From positions 2,624,822 through 2,688,821 of the forward strand of contig JAOSKU010000001.1 of NCBI GenBank assembly GCA_027493445.1: 64,000 nucleotides of DNA. Direction: 5' to 3'. The DNA is from Thermoleophilia bacterium. GTDB lineage: Bacteria > Actinomycetota > Thermoleophilia > RBG-16-64-13. The notes below the pieces were generated by a model. That model was not told the DNA's origin. It searched no databases and saw nothing but the letters and a program-made list of their open reading frames with translations. Positions 35,830-44,908 of the stretch are shown piece after piece (position 1 is the first letter of the stretch; each line of letters starts with the position of its first letter). Made by a program: the position numbers and the translations under genes.

Positions 35830-36972
35830 TCACAGACTGGCGAAGAACTCGCGGGCCACGGTCAGCCGCTGCACCTGGTTCGTGCCTTCGAAGATCTGGA
35901 AGATCTTGGCGTCCCGCATCATCCGCTCGACGGGGTACTCGGCCATGTAACCATAGCCGCCCATGATCTGTACAGCGTCGGTTGTGACCTTCATGGCGGC
36001 GTCGCTGGCAAAAAGCTTGGCCATGCCCGAGTACCGTACCATGTCGGGAGCGTGGGTGTCATACTTATAGGCAGCCGCCCACGTAAGGCAGCGGGCCGCG
36101 TCGACGGCCGTAACCATGTCGGCGACAATCTGCTGCACGGCCGGCATTCGCGCCAGCGGTTGGCCGAACTGTGTCCGCTCTTTGCAGTACCGGGCCGAGG
36201 CCTCGAGGGCGCCCAGAGCGATCCCAGTCGATTGCGCGGCCACGCTGATGCGACCCTTGTTTAGGCTGTCAACCAGGATCGGGAAACCTTCGCCCACCCT
36301 GCCTAGCATGTTTTCCTCGGGCACCCAGACATCCTCCAGCACGAAGGAGCACGTGGTCGATCCGCGCAGGCCCATTTTGTGCTCGATCTTGTCGACCTCG
36401 TAGCCGGAGCGGTCAGTTTCCACCAGGAAGGCCGTGATCTGATCGCCTCCCCCTTCGTGGACCTTGGCGAAGACAACGACGAGGTCCGCCACATTGGCGT
36501 GCGTGATGAAGCATTTCCTGCCGTTGACGATCCAGCCGCCCTCAGAGCGGACAGCACGAGTGCTCAGTCCCTTGACGTCGGACCCTGCATTGGGCTCTGT
36601 GAGGCCGAAAGAGGCCAGCTTCTCCCCAGTGGCGAAGGCCGGCAGCCAGCGGCGTTTCTGCTCCTCGCTCCCGGCCAGCACCAGCGGCGTCGCCCCCAAT
36701 GACTGGTTGCCCAGCACCATGGACGAAGATGCGCAAACCCGAGCCACCCCTTCCATGACCACGCACTGCGTAAGCAAACTGCCATCGATTCCACCGTACT
36801 CCCTGGGCAGCATGGCCGCGAACAGGTCGTACCGCTGAAAAAGCTCTCTCACCCAGGCGGGAAACTTCTCGCCCTCATCGATCTCCGCAGCCCGGGGAGC
36901 TATCTCGCCTTCCATCAAGTCGCGCACCGCCTTCGCGATGGCCTGCTGCTCGTCTGATAGCGCGAACTCCAT
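35830..36972 (-). CDS. Acyl-CoA dehydrogenase
   Basis: A 380-residue dehydrogenase of normal length. Signatures include LASFGLTEPNAGSD (FAD contact), FITHANVADLVVVFAK, QFGQPLARMPAVQ and QIMGGYGYMAEYPVERMMRD, ending with IFEGTNQVQRLTVAREFF, in which the Glu is the catalytic base of short- and medium-chain enzymes. It oxidises acyl-CoA to enoyl-CoA with ETF as acceptor, matching etfBA immediately downstream. A hairpin lies between it and the livM gene. Chain length and specificity are unknown; with a Liv importer nearby a short or branched acyl-CoA is likely. Confidence 0.93.
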   Translation of the reverse strand: MEFALSDEQQAIAKAVRDLMEGEIAPRAAEIDEGEKFPAWVRELFQRYDLFAAMLPREYGGIDGSLLTQCVVMEGVARVCASSSMVLGNQSLGATPLVLAGSEEQKRRWLPAFATGEKLASFGLTEPNAGSDVKGLSTRAVRSEGGWIVNGRKCFITHANVADLVVVFAKVHEGGGDQITAFLVETDRSGYEVDKIEHKMGLRGSTTCSFVLEDVWVPEENMLGRVGEGFPILVDSLNKGRISVAAQSTGIALGALEASARYCKERTQFGQPLARMPAVQQIVADMVTAVDAARCLTWAAAYKYDTHAPDMVRYSGMAKLFASDAAMKVTTDAVQIMGGYGYMAEYPVERMMRDAKIFQIFEGTNQVQRLTVAREFFASL

Positions 36973-37006
36973 TGAAGGGTTCCTTTCTTGCCCCCCGACA
37001 TCAACC

Positions 37007-37027
37007 GGGCGGGATCGACACCCGCCC
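37007..37027 (-). terminator. Hairpin between livM and acyl-CoA dehydrogenase
   Basis: GGGCGGG (37007-37013) pairs with CCCGCCC (37021-37027) around a 7-base loop, starting at the livM stop codon. No T tract follows. It may partly terminate the transporter transcript. Confidence 0.55.
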
Positions 37028-38160
37028 TACCAGACAGGCCCTCTCAGTGCTTGCGCGATCCGCTCAACCTCGAGCTCTGGGTCGCCGGAGCTCGGCCAGT
37101 CAGCCGAGCACGCGGGACAAGGCTCAGCATCACCTCTTTCGGCCCCGTGATCCCTCGAGGCCGGCGAGGTAACTAGGAGGATCAAGGCCAAGCCGAGCGT
37201 GAGATTGCCAAGATCCCGGGGAGCGGCGAGATGAAGCGAGCCCACCTCGAAACCGGCCTCCAGAAAGCGGGTGATCTCCGCCCAGGTGCTCACGATGATG
37301 GCTCCCAACATCCCGCCCGTGATACTCGTGGCCCCGCCCAGTATGAGCATGGCGATCACGGGGACCGCCTGGGCGACATAGAAAGAGTTAGCCTGGAAGG
37401 CGGTGAGATAGTGGGCCCAGAGGCCACCCGCCAGGCCGGTGAGAGCCGCTGAAAGCACGAGCGGAACCAGGCGCGCCATGGTGACGTTCACACCGCAGGT
37501 CTCCGCCGCCAGAGGATCGTCTCGCGCCATCCTGGACTTCAATCCGGCAGAAGACCATTTGAACAGAGCGGCTACGAGAACCGCCAGGACCAAGGCCGAG
37601 AAGACCCAGGCAAACGTGGTGGTCTTCGGTACGCCACTGAAGGTCTGAGTGCCGCGGGTGAGCTCCTTCGCATGGCGAAGCACCTGGTTGACGATGACCA
37701 GCAGGCCGAGCGTCACGACCGCCGCGGCCGGGCCCGTCAACCGTACTATGGCCGGACCTATGATTGCGGCTGCCGCGGCAGCCGCAATCATAGCGACCAC
37801 CAGTGAGGGGAACATCGGCAGCTCGATGGTCTTCAATACTCCCGGGAGGTCGGGAAGCAGCGCAGCCTTCAAGCCGACGGGCAAGGAGACGATCCCCGCC
37901 GCGTACGCTCCGATGGCCATGAACGCCATATGGCCGAAGGAGACGATCCCGGTGCTGCCCACAAAGACCTGCAACGCGACCACCAGGAGGGCGTTGATCC
38001 CGAAGACGAGGATGATCTCGTCCTTCTGGCCGCGCAGCATGAACCCGAGACTCAAGACAGCCAGGACGACCACCAGGCTCACAAGCACGGGCGATGCGAT
38101 GGAGAGCAGAAACGGGACTCGGCCGAAATCTCGGTCGGCCCTCAAGCGCAGAGTGATCAT
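37027..38160 (-). CDS. livM: Branched-chain amino acid-type ABC permease LivM
   Basis: A 377-residue membrane protein with about nine segments. The family region GSTGIVSFGHMAFMAIGAYAA is clear, and FKWSSAGLKSRMARDDPLAAETCGVN is the cytoplasmic loop. The ATG at 38160 overlaps the livH stop (ATGA). The C-terminal tail (about 35 residues, Pro/Glu-rich) is longer than usual. A run of seven alanines near residue 130 is encoded by a perfect 34-bp palindrome. It forms the channel with LivH. Confidence 0.92.
   Translation of the reverse strand: MITLRLRADRDFGRVPFLLSIASPVLVSLVVVLAVLSLGFMLRGQKDEIILVFGINALLVVALQVFVGSTGIVSFGHMAFMAIGAYAAGIVSLPVGLKAALLPDLPGVLKTIELPMFPSLVVAMIAAAAAAAIIGPAIVRLTGPAAAVVTLGLLVIVNQVLRHAKELTRGTQTFSGVPKTTTFAWVFSALVLAVLVAALFKWSSAGLKSRMARDDPLAAETCGVNVTMARLVPLVLSAALTGLAGGLWAHYLTAFQANSFYVAQAVPVIAMLILGGATSITGGMLGAIIVSTWAEITRFLEAGFEVGSLHLAAPRDLGNLTLGLALILLVTSPASRDHGAERGDAEPCPACSADWPSSGDPELEVERIAQALRGPVW
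37759..37792. repeat. 34-bp perfect palindrome inside livM
   Basis: The 17 bases from 37759 are followed directly by their reverse complement, with no spacer. It encodes the poly-alanine stretch flanked by Met-Ile and Ile on the minus strand. Confidence 0.8.
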
Positions 38161-39044
38161 CGCGACACGTCCAGGAGCCGGCCGCCGATGCCCTGCGGCC
38201 GCAGCACGAGCAGGATCACGACCACCACGAACGCGAGCGCTTGCTGGAGGCCCCGCAAGTCCACGGGGAGCCACGAAGCCAGAGCTGCTTCGGCAAAGCC
38301 GAGCGCGAAACCCCCGGCGACGGCCCCGCGCGCGCTCCCCAGTCCCCCGATCACCAAGGCGATGAAGGCCTTGAGGGTGATGTCCAGCCCCGAGCGCGGC
38401 GTGACCGTTCCCACCTTCATGAACCACAGCAGTGCGATCACTCCCCCGATCACGCCGGTTATCGCAAAGCTCAAACGCACCATGCTCTTGGGCCGGACTG
38501 CCATGAGCCGGGCGGTACGGGCGTTCTCAGCCGTTGCCCGTAGGGCCAATCCTAGGCGGCTGCGGTTGAGGAGGACGAAAAGCGCCGCCAAGATGACAGC
38601 AGCCACGGCGACGTTGACCAGCGAGAGCATGGAGATCTGGAGTCCATCGACCTGCAGGACAGTGTTGAGGGCTGTGGGACTGGGAAACATCAAGGCGAGC
38701 TCCCCGAAAACCTGTACGGCCAAGGCGACGAGCACGAGAGAGAGCCCGAACGAGACCAAGAGAAGGGACAACGGGTTCTGGGTCCCGACTCGACGGAATA
38801 CGACCTCTCCCACGAACATCGAAAGAGCCACGCTGCCGACCAAGGTCAGAGGGATCACCGCAGGGAGTGGAAGTCCTATGCTGGTCAACTCCACGGCCAG
38901 AAAGGCCGTCCATACGATCATATCTCCGAAAGCGAAGTTCACGAGGCCAAGAACTCCGAACACCATGGTCAGCCCCAGCGCAAGCAGCGAGTAGCTTGAC
39001 CCGAGGGAGAGGCCGTCCAAGAACACCTGGAGGAAGCCGGTCAC
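38157..39044 (-). CDS. livH: Branched-chain amino acid-type ABC permease LivH
   Basis: A 295-residue permease beginning VTGFLQVFLDGLSLGSSYSL, with the family signature LGLVNFAFGDMIVWTAFLA and the loop RSRLGLALRATAENARTARL. The start GTG at 39044 overlaps the livF stop (GTGA); a longer frame extends upstream but lies inside livF. It pairs with LivM, whose ATG overlaps this stop. Confidence 0.92.
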   Translation of the reverse strand: MTGFLQVFLDGLSLGSSYSLLALGLTMVFGVLGLVNFAFGDMIVWTAFLAVELTSIGLPLPAVIPLTLVGSVALSMFVGEVVFRRVGTQNPLSLLLVSFGLSLVLVALAVQVFGELALMFPSPTALNTVLQVDGLQISMLSLVNVAVAAVILAALFVLLNRSRLGLALRATAENARTARLMAVRPKSMVRLSFAITGVIGGVIALLWFMKVGTVTPRSGLDITLKAFIALVIGGLGSARGAVAGGFALGFAEAALASWLPVDLRGLQQALAFVVVVILLVLRPQGIGGRLLDVSR

Positions 39045-39799
39045 GAGGTGACCTCCTCGCTGGTGGATGAACCCAGATAGACTTCCAGCAAAGTGGCGTG
39101 GTCGGGCAACTCTCCGACCGGGGCGGACAGGACGGAGCGGCCGCCGCGAAGGACGATGCACTGATCCACCAGGCCAAGCGCTCGGTTAGACGACTCCTCC
39201 ACCACGATCATGGCCAGACCCTCGCGTTTCAGTTCGCGTAGCAGCCCGTACACCGTACTCGCAACGGCCGGAGCCAAGCCCATCGAGGGCTCATCCACCA
39301 TAAGGAGCTCCGGGGCGGACATCAGGGCCCGGGCGATCGCCAGCATCTGCTGCTCCCCTCCTGAGAGCTGACCTCCTCCGCCATGTCGCCTCTCCTTCAG
39401 GATGGGGAACCGCTCGTAGCTCCTTGCCAAGCGCTCCTGAACCTGGGCAGCGGTCGCCGCGGGCCTACGCCGGCGAGAGGGTGTGGCCCCAATCAGGAGG
39501 TTCTCTTCCACGGTCAGGGACGTGAAGATCTGCCGGCCTTCCGGACACAGACTGATGCCCATAGTCGCGCGGGCTTCGGGGCCCGCCTTGGTCACAGTGT
39601 CTCCGCGGAAGGTCATGGAGCCGCTCCACAATGGATTCAGTCCGGCAATCGTGCTCACGAGCGTGGTCTTGCCCGCACCGTTCACTCCTAGCAGCGCGAC
39701 GCTCTCACCGGGGCACAGACTCAGATCCACCTGCTCCACAACAGCGTTCGGACCGTAGCCTGTGACCAGCCCATGCACGCTGAGAAGAGGTTCAGGCAC
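39041..39799 (-). CDS. livF: ABC ATPase LivF
   Basis: A 252-residue ATPase: Walker A GVNGAGKTT, signature LSGGEQQMLAIARAL and Walker B LLMVDEPSMGLAP, all in LivF form. The start is GTG at 39799, overlapping the livG stop by eight bases; the longer frame upstream would lie in livG. It powers the Liv importer with LivG. Confidence 0.92.
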   Translation of the reverse strand: MPEPLLSVHGLVTGYGPNAVVEQVDLSLCPGESVALLGVNGAGKTTLVSTIAGLNPLWSGSMTFRGDTVTKAGPEARATMGISLCPEGRQIFTSLTVEENLLIGATPSRRRRPAATAAQVQERLARSYERFPILKERRHGGGGQLSGGEQQMLAIARALMSAPELLMVDEPSMGLAPAVASTVYGLLRELKREGLAMIVVEESSNRALGLVDQCIVLRGGRSVLSAPVGELPDHATLLEVYLGSSTSEEVTS

Positions 39800-40571
39800 C
39801 GTCGACTTCCCCCAGATAAGCTTCGACCACGGCCGCATCGTTGAGCGCGTCAGACGGAGTTCCGTCGAAGATGATCGATCCCGAACGCAAGACGATCACC
39901 CGGTCACACAGCTGAGAGATGAAGGACATGTCGTGGTCGATCACCACGATGGAACAGGACCTCTCGGCACGAAAACCGTCAAGGAGGTGGCCCAGATTGG
40001 CGCGCTCGCCGGTGTCGAGACCGGCCGCGGGCTCGTCGAGGAGCACCACTTTCGGCTCGCCGATGAGAGTCCGACCTATCTCAGTCCGGCGCTGATGGCC
40101 GAAGGACAGCGCCGAGACCATGGTCTCTCGGTGCTCTGCCAGGCCCAAACGCTGGGCCCAGTCAGCGGTGACCTGAGCCAGCGGCCGGGGGGAGCCCTGG
40201 CGGCCGGCAAAGAAGCCGGCCGCCAGGTTCTCGTTGACGGAGAGACTCGGAAACAGCCGCAGGTTCTGGTAGCTCCGCACGAGACCGGCCCGAGCGCGCC
40301 GAGCCCGCGACCAGCCCGTCACAACCGTTCCGTAGAACACGACCTCCCCAGCAGAGGGCGAGAGCACACCTGAGAGACAGTTCACCAGCGTGCTCTTGCC
40401 TGATCCATTGGGCCCGATGAGTCCCAGGATCTCGTCCTGCCCCACGCTGAAGCTGACTCCCCGGAGGGCGGCGACGCCCCCAAAGAACATCTTCAAGTCT
40501 CGCGCTTGCAGTACGGGATCCATGGGCCCGGCCGGGGTTCGTGCGTCCTTCTGATCCGAGATCGCCGTCAC
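39792..40571 (-). CDS. livG: ABC ATPase LivG
   Basis: A 259-residue ATPase with Walker A GPNGSGKST and Walker B VVLLDEPAAGLD, LivG-type. The signature reads ALSFGHQRRTEIGRTL, with FGHQ where SGGQ is usual, a form seen in many LivG proteins. The GTG at 40571 overlaps the binding-protein stop (GTGA). An in-frame ATG after 16 codons is an alternative start. Confidence 0.92.
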   Translation of the reverse strand: MTAISDQKDARTPAGPMDPVLQARDLKMFFGGVAALRGVSFSVGQDEILGLIGPNGSGKSTLVNCLSGVLSPSAGEVVFYGTVVTGWSRARRARAGLVRSYQNLRLFPSLSVNENLAAGFFAGRQGSPRPLAQVTADWAQRLGLAEHRETMVSALSFGHQRRTEIGRTLIGEPKVVLLDEPAAGLDTGERANLGHLLDGFRAERSCSIVVIDHDMSFISQLCDRVIVLRSGSIIFDGTPSDALNDAAVVEAYLGEVDGA

Positions 40572-41858
40572 GGCATGAAGGTCTCGACCAGTCTGTAGTT
40601 ACCTTGGGCGTCGAAGCCAACCACATCCACGGTCCCGTACTGATGACCGTCGACCCACTTCAAGATGGTCCGGCCCGGAACCTCCAGACTCTGTTGGGCA
40701 TACATCGCGTTCGAAAGGGCCTCTCCGTCGAGGCTTCCGGCGCTCTTGATCGCCTCGAAGACGGCGAACATGGTCCAGTAGGCCCCGACTGCCTGGCTGT
40801 TCTCGGGATAACGGCCGTACGCCTTCTCATACGCGGCCACGAAATCCTTCATCTCGGCCGACGCATCTTCGCCCTCGTAGTACGCACCGGTGAGGAAGTA
40901 GATATTGCTGACTCGATCCGGCCCGATGATCTTCGCCAGGTCTTGACTCGACCACGTGAAGTTGCCGAGCACCGGATAGTCGATCCCCGCATCACGAAGC
41001 TGCTTGATGAACGTGGCGATGTCGGGGAAGTACATGCTGCCCCAGATGACCGGGTTCTTGGCATCGGGGAACTTGTCGCCAAGCTTGCGGATCTCGGAGA
41101 TGATGGGAGCGAAATCCGTCTGCCCGCTCTTCATCACGCTGCTGCCAAGGTCCGTGACGCCGCTTCTCGCTTTGAAAACCTCTGTCTGGGCCTGGAAGAA
41201 GTTGAAATCGTTGTTGGTGACGGAGTACTCTCCATCCCACCCCTGCTTCTGCAAGAACACGGCTCCCCCGTTGCCGAGGTCGTCGGTGTTCGTCCCGCCG
41301 TTGAAGAACAAGTTGCCCACCGCGGGGCCGAACAGCACCGAGCTGGCGCTGGGAGCGATCGTCAGGACCCCCGCCCCCTGGCCGATCTGGGCCGCGGCGA
41401 TGCCCATGTCCATGTCATCGGGCACGAGCAGGATCTCAGCCCCAGCCGTGAGCAGCTCCTGGGCGACTTGACCGGCAACAGCCGGATCGGATTTCGTGTC
41501 CTTGTCGACAATCTTGATCTGGTGCCCCCCGAGGCCACCCTCGGCGTTGATCTTGTCGATCGCAAGCTTGGCGCCGTTCAGACCTGACACGTCGAAGAAC
41601 GCGAACGGCCCTGTGGCGGCCCTGGAGGCGCCGATGGTAATCACGCCGTCCGGACCGGCATCGACGACTCCCTCGGCCGGCGCCACGGTGGTGGTCGCCG
41701 CGGAGTCCGGAAGTCGTCGCCGGGCCAGCGGTAGTTTCAGTAGACGCCGCCGTGGTCTCCGTGGTCCCTCCGCCGCAGCCCCCGATCAGGAAAGCTGCGA
41801 ACAGCAGGAACAAACCACCGAGAACCAGAGAATGGCGTGCACGCCTTGATCCGCTCAT
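40568..41858 (-). CDS. livK: Liv-type substrate-binding lipoprotein (one apparent frameshift)
   Basis: Joined length is about 429 residues. The N-terminus is a lipoprotein signal ending LIGGC, followed by a Thr-rich linker. The mature part is a Peripla_BP_6 protein: GVITIGASRAATGPFAFFD, INAEGGLGGHQIKIVDKD and ILLVPDDMDMGIAAAQ. The frame breaks in the linker near 41707-41710, where removing one base gives ATTSDSAATTTVAPAEG. Members bind branched amino acids, amides or aromatic acids. Ligand unknown; the surrounding HyuAB and CoA-ligase genes suggest an amide, ketone or carboxylic acid. Confidence 0.88.
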
Positions 41859-42012
41859 ATCAACCCCCCAATGATGATTCGCCCCAAGTCAGTTCCGATG
41901 CCTTCTCCTGTCCCGCTCCTTTCCTCTCCTCTTGGCAGAGGGTCGATGGGATGCCCCTGGAGGTGAACGCCGCGCACGCGACCCGAACGGGCCGATCCAG
42001 GAGATGAGGGAG

Positions 42013-43373
42013 CTAAGCCTGAAGCGCCCGCTCCTCGGCGTCGGCCAAGGCCGCGTAGATCTGCTGCTCGGTGCGCGTGTGTGCGGCTGCCTCGAGCGTT
42101 ACCGCGTTCTCCGGACACACCGCCACACAAAGGCCGCAGGCGCCACAAAGCTCTTCGCTGCAGCTGGCGATGTCCCCGTCCCCGTCAAGCGACATCGCCC
42201 AACAGAGGTTGTGGCAGCAGATGCCGCAGCCCGTGCACTTCCCGGCGTCCACCGCCGCCGCGACCCGCCCCACTCCCCAGTCGATTAAATCGGCCGGCAT
42301 CATGTACTGCACGCCGAGGCCCCGGAAATCGTCGAGCGACGCATACTCCTGCTCTTTCATGTACTCGACGAGAAACGCCGCCGAGCGGCGCAGAAGGCTC
42401 CAGCCGCGCCACAGGGTCCCCGAGGAGAACTCGCAGATCTTGGCTCCAAGCATCATGGACTCGACCACATGCTTGCCTTCCACCAACCCCCCAACCGCCG
42501 CCTGGTCGATCCCAGGGACGAAGAGCGAGATCGTCCCGATGTTCCGATAGCACAGATAGCGAGTCCAGGGACCCAACGCAGGCGAGATCGGATTGGCGTC
42601 CAGTGCCGGATACAAGGAACGCCCGCCGTTGTAGATATCGGGGGAGCAACCGACAGGGGCGCGTTGATGCTGGTGATGAACTTGGCTCCGGCATCCTTGA
42701 CCTGTTCGGCGAACGACACCAAACGCGGGAATCCGGTCTCGGGAGAAAACTTGACGCCCACCGGCACGCCGCACCGTTTCGCCGCCGCCGCCGTGACCGC
42801 TGCAGTGAGGGCCGGGATATCCCCGAGAAGCACGCCGGCATGCTCGGGGATACGCTCGGTGACGTACGATTCGACCGCTCCAAGTGCGCTGGCGGGGAGA
42901 GGGCAGGAGACGTCGAGCTCGATGAGATCGGCCCCGGCCGTCTCGAACTTCGCCGCATGCTCCGCCCACGCGTCTGGGTCCGCTCCCGGACCCATGATAT
43001 TCGCGATAACCGCCACACCGTCAGGGACGGCCTTCTTCAACCGATCGACCAAACGGAGGCCGGCGTCGAGGCGCATCTCGATGCGATAGCTGTCCGCCGT
43101 ACACCACATCCCTTGCTTACCGAAAAGCTTCGTCTCGGCTCGCAGAAACCGCCCCGTGGGCAACTTGTCTGCAGGATGAGCCAGCTCGGCGTTAACGTAC
43201 GGCGTGTGCACGTACCCAGCCCCTTCATCGACGTGCTTGAGCAGCAGCTCTACCATGCGGTCCACGCTGATGGATGGAGGAGCAAACGGGGCTTGCGCCG
43301 CTACTCCCAGAGGACTTCGCATCCTCACCCCGGCGAATTCGACCTCGAGATTGGTGTCCTGCCACGCTGTCAT
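42013..43373 (-). CDS. PreA-like dihydroorotate/dihydropyrimidine dehydrogenase with C-terminal ferredoxin (one apparent frameshift)
   Basis: Joined length is about 453 residues. The N-terminal FMN barrel contains LEVEFAGVRMRSPLGVAAQA, ADLIELDVSCPLP and GVPVGVKFSPET. After the break at a G5 run (42640-42644; one base restores INAPLSVAPPDIYNGG) come CTGCGICCHNLCW and CGACGLCVAVCP, two ferredoxin clusters. PreA normally works with PreT to reduce pyrimidines; no preT is here. The start ATG 43373 follows AGGGGGG. Its promoter carries a LuxR-type operator shared with hyuA. It likely reduces or oxidises a ring or unsaturated intermediate of the pathway. Confidence 0.83.
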
Positions 43374-43433
43374 GGTGCCCCCCTGCCCAAGCTGGCCGCA
43401 CACGGCCGCCTTTGTGCCCCTGGCCTGCTCAGC

Positions 43434-43480
43434 AGTCTAGGGGCAACCGATGAGTCTGCTCAACTACCTACTCGGGTAGT
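43434..43480 (-). promoter_or_regulatory. Promoter and LuxR-type operator of the PreA-like gene
   Basis: On the minus strand the inverted repeat ACTACC-N6-GGTAGT (43463-43480) overlaps by one base the -35 box TTGAGC (43458-43463), followed after 17 bases by CTAGAC (43435-43440). The same layout occurs upstream of hyuA. An activator bound at -40 is the natural reading. Confidence 0.68.
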
Positions 43481-43561
43481 CTGGGGTCCCGGCAGCCCTA
43501 ACGCTGTGCGAAGAGAGCTGGTCGGGAAGCCTGCACAGCAAGCCTGCAGCGGATGCCGCGC

Positions 43562-43590
43562 TTGTGCCGTGCGCCATCATTCAGTACACT
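43562..43590 (+). promoter_or_regulatory. Predicted promoter of the LuxR regulator
   Basis: TTGTGC (43562-43567), a 17-base spacer, TACACT (43585-43590). The regulator's start codon is 220 bp downstream, and the 161-bp repeat copy 3 lies between, inside the 5' leader. Confidence 0.55.
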
Positions 43591-43611
43591 ATGTTTTTCG
43601 ACCTTCCCTAT

Positions 43612-43772
43612 CGGGCCGTTGAAGAATGACGCTTCGCCGCCGGGGTGCGCTGGGCGCGCGCAAGGCAAGGACGCAGGGAGCGCTCGTAGCAGCGCTACGG
43701 GCGCGACCGAGGACGACGCATGGCGCCTCCCAGCGCTGTCCGGCGGCCGAGGTTTCTCTTTCGGCAGGCTGA
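43612..43772 (+). repeat. Dispersed 161-bp repeat, copy 3
   Basis: Starts GGGCCGTTGAAGAATGACG and keeps the CGTAGC-AGC-GCTACG hairpin at 43685-43699. The right end is degenerate (TTCGGCAGGCTG instead of TTCAACRGCCTG). The regulator frame can be read upstream through the element, but the family-like protein begins at 43811. Confidence 0.87.
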
Positions 43773-43810
43773 TTAGGTCGTTCGGCGGGCGGGGGGCCCG
43801 TTTGTCGCGT

Positions 43811-44908
43811 ATGCACCCACGTGAAGCCACCAGTCAGAAGGCGTTCACCAGGTTCGTCGGGGCCATCCACGAGAGCCTCGAAGTGGAGCGCGTGGGCAGC
43901 AACTACATGGCCTCCATACGCGACCTCGTGCAGGCCAACGCCTACGGCTTCTATCTGTTGACCGCCAAGGGCGGGCGTCCGCAGCGAGTGGCCGTGAGTG
44001 GAGGAGTCGACCGGTTCATCGCCCGCTACGAGAATGTGGGCTACTCGCAGGATCCCCTCTTGCGCTACATGCTCCGGACCAAGGAACCGGTCCATGATGG
44101 CCTGCTCTACTCGGAGAGCGAATGGCAGCTCAATCCGTTGCGCCGAGCGCTCACGATGCAGTATCAGGCCCCCCGGATGCTCGAGGCTCCCCTAGTCATC
44201 GACGGCCGGCTCAAGGGCACGCTTTACTTCACGCGGCGTCCGGACAGCGCCCCGCCATTCGGCAACGCGGAGCTGGAAACGCTCAGACTCGTCGCCCGTC
44301 ACGTCTGCTCGGCTGTCGATCACGCACTGAGATATGCGGAAGTTAGGGAGCGATGCGGGCTGGCCGAAAGCGCGCTCGATTCCCTCGACGTGCCCCTTCT
44401 ACTGAGCGATGTCAAGGGAGACGTGAAGTTCGCGAACAGGGCAGCCAAGTCCACACTTCGCGCCGCCGGCGCGGCTGCCGGCGACGAACACTTCCGTGAA
44501 GCCCTTCAAGAGAATCTCGATCGGCTCGCCGGCGGCTCGCAAAGCACCACGGCCACCTTTCTTCGCCTCCCGACCGCTGGGAAAGCGGAGCGCTACCTTC
44601 TCCTTCGCTCGACCCCCGTGCCCGCTCTGGAGCACACGGTGGCAACATTCTTGTGTGCCACTGGGAAGCAGCATGCGACTCGGAACTTCGACCACCTTCG
44701 ACCGCTGCTGTCCGAACGGGAGCTGGACGTGCTCGAGCTGCTGGCCGAAGGCCTGCAGAACAAGGAGATCGCCACCCGCCTTTTCGTGACCACCAACACG
44801 GTCAAGTACCATGTGAAGCGCATGTACCGGACGATGCGCGTGTCCTCGCGGGCGGAGCTGCTGTCCAAGGCTTATGCCGACACGAACGGCGACCACACCC
44901 AGCGCTGA
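43811..44908 (+). CDS. LuxR-family transcriptional regulator
   Basis: A 365-residue regulator. The N-terminal two-thirds resemble a GAF-like ligand-binding region (ESLEVERVGSNYMASIRDLV, then LEAPLVIDGRLKGTLYFTRR), followed by a PAS-like part. The C-terminus is a LuxR helix-turn-helix: LSERELDVLELLAEGLQNKE and ATRLFVTTNTVKYHVKRMY. No receiver domain. It is the only regulator among the catabolic genes and lies between the two promoters that share ACTACC-N6-GGTAGT, so it is the best candidate to bind them. I chose ATG 43811; upstream codons fall in the repeat. The 3' end overlaps the CoA-ligase gene by 37 bp, tail to tail. Confidence 0.87.
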   Translation: MHPREATSQKAFTRFVGAIHESLEVERVGSNYMASIRDLVQANAYGFYLLTAKGGRPQRVAVSGGVDRFIARYENVGYSQDPLLRYMLRTKEPVHDGLLYSESEWQLNPLRRALTMQYQAPRMLEAPLVIDGRLKGTLYFTRRPDSAPPFGNAELETLRLVARHVCSAVDHALRYAEVRERCGLAESALDSLDVPLLLSDVKGDVKFANRAAKSTLRAAGAAAGDEHFREALQENLDRLAGGSQSTTATFLRLPTAGKAERYLLLRSTPVPALEHTVATFLCATGKQHATRNFDHLRPLLSERELDVLELLAEGLQNKEIATRLFVTTNTVKYHVKRMYRTMRVSSRAELLSKAYADTNGDHTQR

